Assembly (NCBI GenBank): GCA_049889655.1
Contig: JBMHCY010000093.1
Span: 1 to 14,556, forward strand
Reading direction: 5' to 3'
Length of the DNA stretch: 14,556 nucleotides
Origin: UBA1172 sp049889655
GTDB lineage: Bacteria; Pseudomonadota; Alphaproteobacteria; Puniceispirillales; UBA1172
Shown here: positions 14,223 through 14,556 of the stretch, in pieces
Numbering within the stretch: position 1 is the stretch's first letter
Layout of the letters: every line of letters begins with the position of its first letter
Notes under the pieces: model-generated
What the model was told of the DNA's origin: nothing
The model's input: only the letters and a program-made list of their open reading frames with translations
The model's database searches: none
Made by a program: the position numbers and the translations under genes

Positions 14223-14556
14223 GCACGCCTCCATCTTCGCTGTTGCGGCGGTTCAGGACAAGGCAGCCATCGCCACGGGCGGTGATATCAAACCGTGGCG
14301 AGACGACGACAGTGGTCTCATCCTCGGTGATGAGCAGTGGGCCCGCCGCCTGCATCCCGGGCTCGAGCGTCTGCCGTATGATCGCGGTGGCTTCCAGCAT
14401 CTGCCCCGTGGCCGGATCGAAGAGCGGGCGATCATTCCCGGCGGTGGTCGCCGCGGTGGTTTCGGTTTCAGGCACGGGCTCCACATCATCGGCGGCGGTA
14501 AAGGCGTTCACCGACCAGACAGTGATCTCGACCGCCATGCTGTCAACGGTGCGGCC
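14215..14556 (-). CDS. C-terminal end of HyuA-type hydantoinase/oxoprolinase subunit A (partial, 5' end outside window)
   Basis: Only the last 113 residues are present; the full subunit is usually near 690. The visible part contains VDSMAVEITVW, PLFDPATGQ and GPLLITEDETTVVVSP, the pattern of the HyuA C-terminal domain, and ends with a TGA at 14217-14215. The frame is open to the window edge, so the gene continues beyond 14556. It overlaps HyuB by 8 bp; the two should be co-transcribed and form one enzyme. The ATP-binding part is outside the window, so nothing can be said about its catalytic residues. Confidence 0.85.
   Translation of the reverse strand, partial: GRTVDSMAVEITVWSVNAFTAADDVEPVPETETTAATTAGNDRPLFDPATGQMLEATAIIRQTLEPGMQAAGPLLITEDETTVVVSPRFDITARGDGCLVLNRRNSEDGGVHD

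Noticed and set aside
1..14556. CRISPR arrays, tRNA/rRNA genes, insertion sequences, transposases
   Set aside because: I saw no regularly spaced repeats, no recognisable RNA gene and no transposase or integrase motifs on either strand.

Overview
The window looks like part of a GC-rich alphaproteobacterial chromosome, probably free-living or marine. This rests on gene content and codon style (TypA, a mesaconyl-CoA-hydratase-like protein, an MttB-like methyltransferase, a HyuA/HyuB pair and dense, mostly overlapping genes), not on a marker gene, so it is only moderately certain. The first ~0.85 kb is different: it is visibly AT-rich, with AT-ending codons, and reads as acquired DNA.

Layout. 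(1) 3-834, plus strand: the C-terminal tail of a probable AAA-type ATPase, overlapping the start of a TOPRIM-like DUF3226 gene that is split by a -1 frameshift near 480-490. The pair resembles ATPase + TOPRIM accessory or defence modules. (2) 835-985: a transition zone from AT-rich to GC-rich DNA with no supported gene. (3) 986-3798: a mesaconyl-CoA-hydratase-like hot-dog protein (minus) divergent from the translational GTPase gene typA (plus). (4) 3806-6019: a class I/II aminotransferase (minus), ending 7 bp from typA, divergent from an EamA-type exporter (plus). (5) 6131-7051: a small GT-A glycosyltransferase (plus). (6) 7046-10820: a tightly coupled minus-strand operon in the order DHDPS-family lyase, PuuC-like aldehyde dehydrogenase, PuuB/DAO-type FAD oxidoreductase. 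(7) 10950-12503: an MttB-like methyltransferase (plus) reading away from that operon across a 129-bp control region with two perfect palindromes. (8) 12516-14556: HyuB and the C-terminal end of HyuA (minus), overlapping each other.

How the genes may work together. Blocks 6-8 look like a nitrogen-compound catabolic neighbourhood. A methyltransferase could demethylate a quaternary amine, an FAD enzyme could oxidise the amine, a Schiff-base lyase/deaminase could process a keto or imino acid, an aldehyde dehydrogenase could oxidise the resulting semialdehyde, and an ATP-dependent hydantoinase/oxoprolinase-type enzyme could open a ring. Each family assignment is well supported. The joint pathway and its substrate are inference. 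The most interesting points are the unassigned catabolic cluster and the frameshifted ATPase/TOPRIM remnant at the left edge.
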